DNA of 64,000 bases from an uncultured Acidaminococcus sp. (GTDB lineage: Bacteria > Bacillota > Negativicutes > Acidaminococcales > Acidaminococcaceae), in NCBI GenBank assembly GCA_900315205.1, contig OMYF01000004.1:23760-87759 (forward strand). The letters run 5' to 3'. The notes beneath the pieces are model-generated. The model had not been told where the DNA came from. It saw nothing but the letters and a program-made list of their open reading frames with translations, and searched no databases. Shown here one piece after another: positions 43,514 to 52,195 of the stretch. Every line of letters starts with the position of its first letter. The first letter of the stretch is position 1. Position numbers and translations under genes: made by a program.

Positions 43514-44277
43514 CTATGGAAACGAGAGAAATCCTGGAAAAAGTGAAGAGCGGAGAAATTCCGGTGGCTCAGGCGGAACGCTATTTCCGCCGGAAACCCT
43601 TTGACGATATAGGCTTTGCCAAGCTGGATACCCATCGGAAGATCCGGACAGGTTTCGGTGAAGTTGTCTTCTGCAGCGGCAAATCCGATGAACATCTGCG
43701 GCAGATCTTTGAGCGCATGGCGCAGGAGGAGGGGAATGTCCTCGGTACCCGGGCAAGCCGGAAACAGTTCGATCTGATCCGGGAACTGTGTCCCGATGCG
43801 GAGTATGACGAAACGGCGCATCTGGTAAAAGTCATCCGCAGGCCGGCTGCAAAACAGGGCTGTATCGCAGTCTGTACCGCAGGTACGGCGGACATCCCCG
43901 TTGCGGAAGAGGCTGCCCAGACGGCAGAATTCTTCGGCAGCCGCGTAAACCGTGTCTATGACGTGGGTGTCAGCGGCCTGCACCGTCTGCTGGCCAGTCT
44001 GGATCCCATCCAGGAGGCCAACTGTGTGATCGCTGTGGCCGGTATGGAGGGCGCCCTGCCCAGTGTGCTGGGAGGCCTTGTCAGCAATCCCGTCATTGCC
44101 GTTCCGACTTCCATCGGATACGGTACCAGCTTTCACGGCGTTTCAGCCCTGCTGACAATGCTGAACAGCTGCGCCAACGGTATCGCTGTCGTAAATATCG
44201 ACAATGGGTATGGTGCCGGCTACCTGGCGACCCAGATCAACCGTCTTGCCATGAGAAAGGAACCCGAGCAAAAATGA
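43510..44277 (+). CDS. larB: LarB, NaAD carboxylase/hydrolase
   Basis: 255 residues. LarB carboxylates the pyridine ring of nicotinic acid adenine dinucleotide and cleaves it, the first step in cofactor synthesis. The C-terminal half resembles PurE: VAGMEGALPSVLGGLVSNPVIAV, then the LNSCANG motif with the catalytic cysteine, then VNIDNGYGAG. It overlaps larE (ATGA) and larC (ATGA). The N-terminal ATG at 43510 and one at 43516 are both possible. Confidence 0.93.
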   Translation: MTMETREILEKVKSGEIPVAQAERYFRRKPFDDIGFAKLDTHRKIRTGFGEVVFCSGKSDEHLRQIFERMAQEEGNVLGTRASRKQFDLIRELCPDAEYDETAHLVKVIRRPAAKQGCIAVCTAGTADIPVAEEAAQTAEFFGSRVNRVYDVGVSGLHRLLASLDPIQEANCVIAVAGMEGALPSVLGGLVSNPVIAVPTSIGYGTSFHGVSALLTMLNSCANGIAVVNIDNGYGAGYLATQINRLAMRKEPEQK

Positions 44278-45659
44278 CTCAAAAACTCTATCTGGAATGC
44301 AAAAGCGGCATCAGCGGCGATATGACCGTAGGAGCGCTGCTGGATCTGGGTGCTGATGAAACGGTCCTGCGCAAGGCCCTGGCGTCCCTTCCGCTGAAGG
44401 GATTTGAAGTGGTGATCAGCCGCGTCAAAAAGGCCGGCCTGAATGCCTGTGATTTTCTGGTGAAGCTTGACGCAGCCCATGAAAATCATGACCATGACAT
44501 GGCGTACCTCTATGGGTTCAGAGATGCGGCGCCTGTCGCTGATCACGGCCACGTACATGAGCATGGACACGAACATGGACACGAACATGAACATGAACAT
44601 ACTCATGCACAGGAACACGGGCATGATCACCTGCATCATCATGAACACCGGGGCCTCGCAGAGATCCTGGACATCCTGGACCGGGCAGAACTGTCCGACG
44701 GCGCCCGGACCCTGGCACGGAAAATCTTTACGATCCTGGGTGAAGCCGAAGCCGAAGCCCACGGTACGACGCTGGACCAGGTCCATTTCCATGAAGTCGG
44801 TGCTGTCGATTCTATCGTGGACATCACAGCTGCGGCGGTCTGTCTGGACAATCTTGGAATAAAGGAAGCCGTGATCCCCGTCCTGAACGAAGGGACGGGC
44901 AGCATCCGCTGTGCCCACGGCATCCTGCCCGTGCCGGTGCCCGCCGTGACCAGCATTGTCAGCCGGTATGGGCTGCCTCTCCATATCATGGAAACGGACG
45001 GTGAATATGTGACGCCTACGGGCGCTGCCATTGTAGCTGCCCTCTGTACGGAAAAGCATCTGCCTGAACGGTTTTGCATCGTGCGTACGGGCTGCGGCGC
45101 GGGCAAGCGGACACAGGCAAGGCCCAGCCTGCTGCGGGCCATGCTCATCGACGTTCCTGATGCCGGGCAGGAAGCCGTGGATCATGATACGGTCTGGAAA
45201 CTGGAGACCAATCTCGATGACTGTACCAGTGAAGCTCTGGGGCATCTTCAGGAGACACTTTTCGAAGCCGGTGCCAGGGATGTGGAATTTTCTTCCGTAT
45301 ATATGAAGAAAAACCGTCCCGGCTGGCTCGTGACCGTACTCTGCAGTAAAACGGAAATCCCGGTCCTGGAAGCTGTCCTTTTCAGTGAAACGACGACCAT
45401 TGGCATCCGCCGGGCAGAAATGAGCCGGACCATCCTTTTTCGCACAGAGAGGACGCTCCGGACGTCCCTCGGGCCGGTGCGGGTCAAAGAAGTACGGGTC
45501 CCGCTCCTTTCCGCAGAGCGGACACTGACAGGAAAGACCGAAATACGGCGTTATCCGGAATATGAAAGTGTGGCGGCATTGTGCCGGCAGACCGGACGCA
45601 GCTACCAGTCCATCTGGCAGCAAATAATCCGGGAGCTGGCGGACGCAAAGGAGGAATGA
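44274..45659 (+). CDS. larC: LarC, nickel-inserting cyclometallase, with His-rich insert
   Basis: 461 residues in one uninterrupted frame, whereas L. plantarum larC needs a programmed frameshift. LarC inserts nickel into the pincer ligand using CTP. ECKSGISGDMTVGALLDLGAD opens the protein and HFHEVGAVDSIVDI is the conserved active region. Residues from about 62 to 125 form an insert with 21 histidines in alternating H-E/G/D pattern, mostly DNA repeats of CAT/CAC. Many LarC proteins have such an insert, which is a presumed nickel store or donor. Start overlaps larB. Confidence 0.92.
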   Translation: MTQKLYLECKSGISGDMTVGALLDLGADETVLRKALASLPLKGFEVVISRVKKAGLNACDFLVKLDAAHENHDHDMAYLYGFRDAAPVADHGHVHEHGHEHGHEHEHEHTHAQEHGHDHLHHHEHRGLAEILDILDRAELSDGARTLARKIFTILGEAEAEAHGTTLDQVHFHEVGAVDSIVDITAAAVCLDNLGIKEAVIPVLNEGTGSIRCAHGILPVPVPAVTSIVSRYGLPLHIMETDGEYVTPTGAAIVAALCTEKHLPERFCIVRTGCGAGKRTQARPSLLRAMLIDVPDAGQEAVDHDTVWKLETNLDDCTSEALGHLQETLFEAGARDVEFSSVYMKKNRPGWLVTVLCSKTEIPVLEAVLFSETTTIGIRRAEMSRTILFRTERTLRTSLGPVRVKEVRVPLLSAERTLTGKTEIRRYPEYESVAALCRQTGRSYQSIWQQIIRELADAKEE

Positions 45660-45663
45660 TTCC

Positions 45664-46683
45664 ATGCATATGGCAGATGCACTGCTGGCACCAGGCGTGG
45701 CCGGGATCATGTATGTTCTTTCAGGGACAGCGGCCTGGTACGCGGCCCGGAAACTGAAAAAAGAACAGAATGAAAATATCGTTCCTGAAATGGGGGTGCT
45801 GGGAGCCTTTGTCTTTGCTGCCCAGATGATCAATTTTGCAATCCCCGGTACGGGTTCATCCGGCCACCTCTGCGGAGGGATGCTCCTGTCAGCCGTGGTG
45901 GGACCGTATGGAGGATTCCTGACGCTCATCGGTGTCCTGACACTGCAGTGCCTTCTCTTTGGTGACGGCGGTCTCCTGGCTCTGGGAGCCAATGTCTGGA
46001 ATATGGCCTTTTACGGCTGCTTCCTCGGCGGCGGGGTGATCTGGCCCCTCCTGACCCGACGCGGCCTGTCCAAAAGCAGCATCACTGCGGCAAGCATCGT
46101 GGGGAGCATCGTGACACTGCAGCTCGGCGCTTTTTCCGTCTCCCTGGAGACGTTCCTTTCGGGTATCACGGAACTTCCTTTTACGGCATTCCTGATGCTC
46201 ATGCAGCCCATCCACCTGGCAATCGGGTTCGCGGAAGGGCTCATCACGTCAGCAGTCCTGATCTTTGTCTACAATAACCGCCCGGAGCTGCTGCGCCAGC
46301 CCGGACTTGATGCGGCAGCAGAAACGGGAAGCGGCTGGAGCCGCAGGAAGCTCCTGGGTGTCCTTACGGCAATGGCTCTTGCTGTGGGCGGGATCCTGTC
46401 CCAGTTTGCTTCCGGCGATCCCGATGGCCTGGAATGGTCCATTGCCCGTCTGACGGGCAAACCTGATCTGGAAGGTCCGGCCCGGGGCGTTGCCAACCTC
46501 GTTCTCCGTCTGCAGGAAAAGACAGCTTTCTTCCCGGATTATCAGGTCCCGGGACTTGATGAGGACCTGGGAACAGCAGTTTCCGGCATCGTCGGGACTC
46601 TCCTGATCCTCTGCATCGTATGGTTCCTGGGCCGGATCTTCTTTAAGGGCGGACATCATGAAGTCACTGGACACCGCAATTGA
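45664..46683 (+). CDS. CbiM-CbiN fused permease of a nickel/cobalt ECF transporter
   Basis: 339 residues. N-terminal MHMADALL provides the metal-binding N-terminus of CbiM/NikM S-components, followed by seven membrane segments including FAAQMINFAIPGTGSSGHLCGG. A C-terminal part, from about 220, with a second pair of membrane segments fits CbiN/NikN. The fusion (CbiMN/NikMN) recognises Ni2+ or Co2+. Beside lar genes the likely metal is nickel, since LarC needs it. SD is AAGGAGGAATGATTCC. cbiQ begins before this gene ends. Confidence 0.88.
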   Translation: MHMADALLAPGVAGIMYVLSGTAAWYAARKLKKEQNENIVPEMGVLGAFVFAAQMINFAIPGTGSSGHLCGGMLLSAVVGPYGGFLTLIGVLTLQCLLFGDGGLLALGANVWNMAFYGCFLGGGVIWPLLTRRGLSKSSITAASIVGSIVTLQLGAFSVSLETFLSGITELPFTAFLMLMQPIHLAIGFAEGLITSAVLIFVYNNRPELLRQPGLDAAAETGSGWSRRKLLGVLTAMALAVGGILSQFASGDPDGLEWSIARLTGKPDLEGPARGVANLVLRLQEKTAFFPDYQVPGLDEDLGTAVSGIVGTLLILCIVWFLGRIFFKGGHHEVTGHRN

Positions 46684-47473
46684 GACCGTCCATCTGCTGG
46701 ATGATCTGGCAGGGGAGGACACGCCCCTGACCCGTCTGTCCCCTCTGGCCAAGGTGGGTTCCCTGTTCCTTTTCCTGGTGACCCTGGTTTCTCTGGGACC
46801 GGGGAATCTGATCGGCGCCCTGGGTCTGCTGCTGGTGCTTCCAGTACTGTACCAGGTGGGCCGTCTTCCCTGGAAACAGCCTCTGAGGCAGCTTCGGCCC
46901 GTCCTGTTCATGGTGGGAGGCTTCGGGATGGTGAACCTGTTCTGGTTCCAGGGTTCCCCAGCGTACCTGGGGCCGGTACAGGTGCCGGGAGGGATTGGAG
47001 TGCTGCTGCTCCTGCTGCTGAAGGCGGTGGGGTGCGTGCTGGCCGCCTATGGACTCCTGGCCACCACATCCCTGGAAAAGCTGGCCTGTGCCCTTCAGAA
47101 GCTGCCCCTGCCCCGGGTGCTGATCATTTCCATGCTGCTGACCTGGCGGTATCTGGTGTTGCTGCTCCAGGAAGGCCGGCGCATGGCTGCAGCGTACCAG
47201 CTCCGGGCACCGGAAAGCCGCGGCATTCCCTGGAAGATCAGCGGCAGCCTCCTGGGCCTGCTGTTTCTCCGGAGCCTGGACCGGGCTCAGACGGTGTATG
47301 AAAGTATGAAGCTGAGAGGTTTTGCCGGCCGCTTCCCGGATCAGGAATCCTCCGGATCCGGGAAAGGGAATCTACTTCTCCTGGGAGGCACTCTGGCCTG
47401 GTGTCTGATCTGCCGTTTCTGCCTGCAGCTGTTTCTGCTGCACTGCATCCTTTTGCTGCCCTTTCTGTTGTAG
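46658..47473 (+). CDS. cbiQ: CbiQ-type energy-coupling transmembrane protein
   Basis: 271 residues with four to five membrane segments. DTPLTRLSPLAKV opens the family domain, and the cytoplasmic coupling motifs lie in AYQLRAPES and YESMKLRGFAGR. It connects the CbiMN substrate module to the CbiO ATPase. It overlaps the upstream gene by 26 bp, so translation is coupled. Codon choice (CTG/GTG and CGG rich) looks closer to the exporter pair at 17168 than to neighbours, a possible sign of different origin. Confidence 0.88.
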   Translation: MKSLDTAIETVHLLDDLAGEDTPLTRLSPLAKVGSLFLFLVTLVSLGPGNLIGALGLLLVLPVLYQVGRLPWKQPLRQLRPVLFMVGGFGMVNLFWFQGSPAYLGPVQVPGGIGVLLLLLLKAVGCVLAAYGLLATTSLEKLACALQKLPLPRVLIISMLLTWRYLVLLLQEGRRMAAAYQLRAPESRGIPWKISGSLLGLLFLRSLDRAQTVYESMKLRGFAGRFPDQESSGSGKGNLLLLGGTLAWCLICRFCLQLFLLHCILLLPFLL

Positions 47474-47486
47474 ACTGGAGGTTCCT

Positions 47487-48248
47487 TTGCCTGTGATCCT
47501 GAGCCTTTCCCATATCCAATTCCAATATCCGTCCTCCCGGCCCGGCCAGGCGCCGATACCCGTCCTCCATGACCTGTCATTTTCCCTGGAGGCGGGAGAA
47601 AAGGCGGGCCTCATAGGCAGCAACGGGGTGGGAAAGTCCACTCTGCTGAAGCTGCTGATAGGGCTCCTGCCCCTGCAGGAAGGGGAAGTAACTGCAGCCG
47701 GTCTGCCTCTGACGTCAGAGAATCTCCCGGCCATCCGCCGGAAAATCGGATATGTGTTCCAGGATTCTGACAGCCAGCTGTTCATGCCCACCGTGGAAAG
47801 CGATGTGTCCTTTGCCCTGCGCAATGCGGGACGGCCGGCCGCTGAGGTGGAAGAACGCACCCGGGCCGCCCTGGCTCAGGTGGGGATGGAAGCCCTGGCA
47901 AGACGGCAGATTTACCGGCTTTCGGGAGGTCAGAAAAAACTGGCTTCCATTGCAGGCCTCCTGACACTGGAGCCGGAACTGCTGCTCATGGATGAACCTT
48001 CGGCGGCACTGGATCCCAAAAACCGGCGCCGCCTGATTCGTCTGCTGCGTGGCCTGCCCTGTGCGCAGATCATTGCTTCCCATGACCTCGATTTTATCTG
48101 GGACACCTGTGATACAGTTTTTCTGCTGCACAAGGGCCGTCTCTTCAAAAGCGGACCAGCGCGGGAGATCCTTCGGGACAGAAAGCTCCTCGAAGCGTGT
48201 GATCTGGAACTGCCTCTGCGGCTCCAGAAGCTGGAAGGCGGGGAGTGA
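47487..48248 (+). CDS. cbiO: CbiO-type ATPase of the nickel/cobalt ECF transporter
   Basis: 253 residues. Walker A is GSNGVGKSTLLK, the signature is LSGGQKKLAS and Walker B is LLMDEPSAALD. As in other ECF ATPases it drives transport for the CbiMNQ membrane part. The frame opens at TTG 47487 with GGAGG 5 nt upstream; a GTG at 47493 is the alternative start. A strong terminator follows, ending the lar-ECF cluster. Confidence 0.9.
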   Translation: MPVILSLSHIQFQYPSSRPGQAPIPVLHDLSFSLEAGEKAGLIGSNGVGKSTLLKLLIGLLPLQEGEVTAAGLPLTSENLPAIRRKIGYVFQDSDSQLFMPTVESDVSFALRNAGRPAAEVEERTRAALAQVGMEALARRQIYRLSGGQKKLASIAGLLTLEPELLLMDEPSAALDPKNRRRLIRLLRGLPCAQIIASHDLDFIWDTCDTVFLLHKGRLFKSGPAREILRDRKLLEACDLELPLRLQKLEGGE

Positions 48249-48253
48249 CAGCA

Positions 48254-48304
48254 AAAAACAGGCATCCGGTTCTCTGCACAGGAGCTGGAATGCCTGTTTT
48301 TATT
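48254..48304 (+). terminator. Terminator of the lar-ECF cluster
   Basis: AAAAACAGGCAT (48254-48265) pairs with ATGCCTGTTTTT (48290-48301), 12 bp perfect. Confidence 0.85.
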
Positions 48305-48429
48305 TCAGTGCGTGTTCTGTCTGCAAACAGGAAACGGACGGTTCAGGCGGCCGCTCACAGTGAAAATCCACTGTCTGCAGTGATGCAGGGAAAAATTTCC
48401 AGTAAAATATGAAAATTCTGCTATTTTTG

Positions 48430-48438
48430 TGATATAAT
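48430..48438 (+). promoter_or_regulatory. Extended -10 promoter of a candidate small RNA
   Basis: TGATATAAT (TG-N-TATAAT) between convergent genes. No protein gene is downstream, only a terminator about 100 nt later. Confidence 0.45.
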
Positions 48439-48444
48439 AAAAAA

Positions 48445-48571
48445 CAAATCATCGTCTTTCCCAGATCGGAAACGATGACTCACCTTTCCAGGCGGCGGTA
48501 CTCCCATTTCAGCCGCAGCCATCCTTTCCATTTGCCCTTCCCGGGTTGCCGGGAAGGGGCTCTTTTGTTTT
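48445..48571 (+). ncRNA. Candidate small RNA, about 125 nt
   Basis: Lies in the 480-bp gap between convergent genes. It is bounded by the promoter at 48430 and a strong intrinsic terminator: GCCCTTCCCGG (48534-48544), 4-nt loop, CCGGGAAGGGGC (48549-48560), then TCTTTTGTTTT. A second stem GCGGC/GCCGC (48492-48496 with 48512-48516) and a 5' ATCG..CGAT stem precede it. A 75-residue open frame inside is not protein-like. I do not recognise a known RNA family. Confidence 0.4.
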
Positions 48572-48637
48572 GGGAGAACATTGACTGGAACATATATGGA
48601 TCATGCATAGAGTGGAGGATGGTTCTGCCAGCATATG

Positions 48638-48689
48638 AAAAACAGGAAGCTCCGGGGAACGCTGCATCCCTTCGGAGTTTCCTGTTTTT
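48638..48689. terminator. Bidirectional terminator before the LysR gene
   Basis: AAAAACAGGAAGCTCCG (48638-48654) pairs with CGGAGTTTCCTGTTTTT (48673-48689), 17 bp with one G-T. A/T-rich ends on both sides suit both strands; on the minus strand it ends the LysR transcript. Confidence 0.85.
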
Positions 48690-48727
48690 GTACTTTCATT
48701 GAAAATCGGACGGAGGATCTTTCTGTT

Positions 48728-49615
48728 TCAGACCGGGAAGTCTCTTAGCTTCCGGTAACAGTCCTGGAGGATGGCGACGAAATCCATCACGCTGCTGCGA
48801 TGGTCTTCCTTATGCGTACAGAGCACGCACGGGATTGTTTCCGGACAGTCGAACGGCGTCCAGGCAAAGGCACCCGTATGGTCATCCAGAAAACCCGGAG
48901 AGAGGACGATGCCCCGGTGCGATGCCACGTAGGTCAGGGACATATCGTGGCTTTCGCTGTTGAAATACCGGCATCCCGTCAGCTGCACCACCCGGCGCTG
49001 GACCTGTCTCAGCGGTCCCTGGGAAGGTCCGCCCACCATCAGCGTCCGGTCCGCAAGATCTTTTTCACAGATCAGATCTTTTTGGGCAAGGGGATCATCC
49101 AGTTCTGTTACCAGATAGATCCGGCTGTCAAAAAGAGGATGGAGCTGGATATCCGGGATGTGGATCACATCTTCCCGGAACGCAAAACAGATATCGTACT
49201 CTCCCTTGAGAAACGCATCGATGCCGTGGTACCAGTCAAATCCGGGAGTCACGGAGATATCCGGGTGTTCTTCCTGCATTTTCAGCATGGCTCTGGGCAG
49301 GAAATAGAGAGCTGACCGGATGGGCTGGACGATCCGGATATCTTCTCTGTAGCGTGCTGCAAAATTCTGCCCCTGCTCGATGGCCGTTTTGATTTCTGTG
49401 AGTACATTGCCGAGCGTTGTGACAAGCTGTTCTCCGGCCGGTGTAAGTGATGCGCCCTTGCCGGAACGGTCAAAGATACGGAATCCCACCTCTTTTTCCA
49501 ATACCATGATCTGATATGTCAGCGTGGGCTGGGAAATATAGAGCTTTTCGGCAGCGCGGTTGAAATTCCCCGTTTTGGCCAGGGTGATGACATATTCCAT
49601 TTGTTTCGTATTCAT
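48728..49615 (-). CDS. LysR-family regulator near the aconitase-X cluster
   Basis: 295 residues. Winged helix TKQMEYVITLAKTGNFNRAAEKLYISQPTLTYQ, then a substrate-binding domain. It is divergent from the aconitase-X cluster but with 945 bp between, longer than usual for LysR-target pairs. It may regulate that cluster, the same strand arrangement being typical. AGGAGGC lies before the ATG at 49615. Effector unknown. Confidence 0.88.
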   Translation of the reverse strand: MNTKQMEYVITLAKTGNFNRAAEKLYISQPTLTYQIMVLEKEVGFRIFDRSGKGASLTPAGEQLVTTLGNVLTEIKTAIEQGQNFAARYREDIRIVQPIRSALYFLPRAMLKMQEEHPDISVTPGFDWYHGIDAFLKGEYDICFAFREDVIHIPDIQLHPLFDSRIYLVTELDDPLAQKDLICEKDLADRTLMVGGPSQGPLRQVQRRVVQLTGCRYFNSESHDMSLTYVASHRGIVLSPGFLDDHTGAFAWTPFDCPETIPCVLCTHKEDHRSSVMDFVAILQDCYRKLRDFPV

Positions 49616-50561
49616 ACGGGTGCCTCCTGGCGTTCAGATCCGGACGGGAAGAAAATAAGTCCACAGGTTTTTACTATTATACCACGGCAGCGGTCCGTAT
49701 TCTCAGGAAACTGCGGATACGTCTGCGGGAGCGAAGCTGTTTTCCTGTCTTCTTAAAGCAAGAGGTTTTCAGGTGAAGGCGGCTGAACTTGAAAGAAAAC
49801 AGGGGAAACAGCATATTCGGCACCGGGCAGTGTAAAATGAACTGAATGATAAACAATGAAATTCACATAAAATTCTAACGCTTTGCTGTATCTAACAGAA
49901 AATCCCCAGTAATTTTGTATAATTAATGATCCTGAAATGATTATTTTCGTAACAGGATCGATTTTTTCTTCGCTGCCTGTATACGGCCGGTATTTTTACG
50001 GGAAGGGACGGGCAGATCAGTAATGTTCGATAATAAATGGGAAATTACAAGCTTATCAGATGCTGAATGTTCGGAATTTAATAATGCTGCATCATTACTG
50101 AAAAAATAATGACAACATACATATAAATTCATATACGTTGAAAATAATTAAAAGTTCCGTCGAATGGGACGTGGTACAGCCAGTACGATAATATTCTGAA
50201 TTAGAGGCGCACGATTTTTACGGATCTGGACTTTGCATACAGTATACGTTATACTTTGCCCGGTAGTATTAAATAAAATAATTATGCATATAAAATCAAT
50301 TAAATTAATTAAAATGGAGTTGATTTTTTCGTGATATCAGGTGAAACTTATCAGGAACGGACTGCTTATTTTTGAAAAAAAGGATAAAAAATGGACTGAT
50401 TTTCAGCATTTTATATTAGTTGTTACACAAAAATGAAGAAAAGCCAAAGTCCTGTTTTCTGTAGTTCCCTGATTTTGAATTTTTTTTCGGTCTCCCGTAT
50501 AGTGATTAGCGAAGGCTGGATACAGCTCGTATGCAATCATGATATAAGGGAGGGACAGTTT
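49616..50561. other. Long AT-rich intergenic region upstream of the aconitase-X cluster
   Basis: About 945 bp, clearly more AT-rich than surrounding genes. I see no gene (a 63-codon minus-strand frame at 49941-50132 is unconvincing). Elements visible are a dyad AGTATA-CGT-TATACT (50241-50255) and a hairpin AAAATCAA/TTGATTTT (50292-50299 with 50320-50327), both upstream of the aconitase-X gene. The region may carry the control sequences of the cluster or be remnants of transferred DNA. Confidence 0.6.
50241..50255. promoter_or_regulatory. Dyad resembling a GntR-family operator
   Basis: AGTATA (50241-50246), 3-nt centre, TATACT (50250-50255). GntR/FCD regulators bind short palindromes of this kind, and a GntR gene ends the same cluster. 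No second copy was found near the GntR gene. Confidence 0.35.
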
Positions 50562-51767
50562 ATGGAATTGACGCAGGATCAGAAAGACTTGCTGGAAGGC
50601 CGTTTTGGACCGGGTGCCCAGCTTGCCATGAAAGTCCAGGTAGCAATCGGTGAATCCTTTGGAGCTCCCCGGATGGTTCCAATCACGCGGGCCCATGTGG
50701 CCCTGAGCAATCAGGATGCGGACCGCTGGCTGGCGGAGAAACTGGCCGGCCTGGGAGCCAAATGCCGGATCCGCCCCACTGTCAACCCGGGCTTTTGTCT
50801 GAGCTACTTTAAAGCCATGGGAACGGTCAGCGATGTGGATTATGAGGAAATGGAACGGACGGACAAAGCCTATCGTGCTCTGGGCGCGGAACTCAGCTAC
50901 AACTGCACGCCTTATATGGATACAAACGTCCCCATGTTCGGCGAAATCTGTGCGTTTTCCGAATCGAGTGCAACCCCGTTTGTCAATGCCATCTGGGGTG
51001 CCCGTTCCAACCGCGAAGGCGCCAATTCTGCCCTTTTTGCCTCTATCACCGGGTACGTGCCGGAATATGGGCTGCTGCTCGATGAGAACCGGCACGGAAC
51101 CATTCTGGTCCAGGTGGAAGCGGATATGAAATGTGATGCCGATTACCATATCCTGGGTATGTGCGGAAAGAAGATCGGCCATGGCATTCCCGTCTTCGTG
51201 GGCCTGCCGAAGACGATTTCCAAGGAAGCCCTGCGCAACCTGGGCGCCGAACTCAATACGTCGGGCTGCTATGACATGTACCATATCCCGGGATTCACGC
51301 CGGAAGCACCGGATGAAAAGACTGCCTTTGGCGGTAAGGATCCGGAACGGGTCGTGACGATCACGAATGATGATATGGCGGAAGTGCTGGAAAGCATCTC
51401 CTTGCCGGGCAACCAGAAAATCGATTTTGCCATGTTCGGGTGCCCTCATTTCAGTTTCCACGAATGCGATCACATTGCGAAGGTCCTCAATCACCGGAAA
51501 CTGGCTGTGCCCATGTACATCCTCGTCAGCGAACATGTCCTGGCCATGGCCAGACGGACCGGTGTATATGATGAGCTGGAGCCCTATGGCGCCCACATCA
51601 TCCCCGATACATGCCCGGATCAGCCCTGCTGGCATTACCTGAAGGGCAAGATCGGTATCACAGAATCTCCCAAATGTGCCTATTATCCGCAGCGCCGCGG
51701 CATCCATTTCATCATCCGCGACCTGGATACCTGCATTGCAGCCGCACTGGCTGGGGAGGTGAAATAA
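50562..51767 (+). CDS. Aconitase X catalytic (large) subunit
   Basis: 401 residues from ATG 50562, AAGGGAGGG upstream; the earlier in-frame ATG at 50433 begins in noncoding sequence. It matches the AcnX catalytic domain (DUF521): SYNCTPYMDTNVP, GEICAFSESSATPFVNAIWGARSNREG, and DTCPDQPCW, which carry likely Fe-S ligands. The AcnX family includes cis-3-hydroxyproline dehydratase and mevalonate-5-phosphate dehydratase; the substrate here is not known. It is followed immediately by its small subunit and a TRAP transporter, so an imported hydroxy-acid is likely. Confidence 0.88.
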   Translation: MELTQDQKDLLEGRFGPGAQLAMKVQVAIGESFGAPRMVPITRAHVALSNQDADRWLAEKLAGLGAKCRIRPTVNPGFCLSYFKAMGTVSDVDYEEMERTDKAYRALGAELSYNCTPYMDTNVPMFGEICAFSESSATPFVNAIWGARSNREGANSALFASITGYVPEYGLLLDENRHGTILVQVEADMKCDADYHILGMCGKKIGHGIPVFVGLPKTISKEALRNLGAELNTSGCYDMYHIPGFTPEAPDEKTAFGGKDPERVVTITNDDMAEVLESISLPGNQKIDFAMFGCPHFSFHECDHIAKVLNHRKLAVPMYILVSEHVLAMARRTGVYDELEPYGAHIIPDTCPDQPCWHYLKGKIGITESPKCAYYPQRRGIHFIIRDLDTCIAAALAGEVK

Positions 51768-52147
51768 ATGAAGACGTTCAAATGCCATAAGATTTCCGAG
51801 GGGCGTGCAGAAGGACCGGCCATCATTTCCACGGACGATGTGATGTTCTATCTGATCAATCCCGATACAGGTGTCGTCATCGAAGAAGGGCACAGCCTGG
51901 AGCATAAGAGCATCGCTCATAAGATTATGATTTTCCCGAGCGGGAAAGGAAGTTCCGTGGTCCAGGCGGATGGCCTGTTCCAGCTGATGAAACATAAGAA
52001 CCAGCCTCTGGGTATGATTGTGGAGCATCCTGATACGGTGCTCGTGACAAGCGCCATCCTAAAGTGGATCCGGCGTTCTATGAAACGGTGAAAGAGGGTG
52101 ACACGGTCGTTATTGACGCGGATGCGGAGACCGTGAGTATCCTTTGA
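51768..52147 (+). pseudogene. Aconitase X small (swivel) subunit, frameshifted
   Basis: The reading frame from 51768 is the AcnX swivel domain (DUF126: KISEGRAEGPAIIS, DVMFYLINPDTG, FPSGKGSSVVQADGL) but stops at 52091. Near 52057-52061 the sequence reads as if one C is missing: adding one base makes ..A-I-P-K-V-D-P-A-F-Y-E-T.. and continues to the stop at 52147, giving the expected 126 residues with VKEGDTVVIDADAETVSIL. So the last 20-odd residues are in another frame. This may be a true frameshift, a programmed one or a sequencing error. Confidence 0.7.
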
Positions 52148-52195
52148 TCAATCCATAAAAATCAGAGTTTAGGGAAATGCAAAGGAGGCATCGTT

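Noticed and set aside
50562..51767. Lactate racemase LarA for the lar cluster
   Set aside because: The sequence matches the aconitase-X domain, not LarA, and lies in a different cluster.
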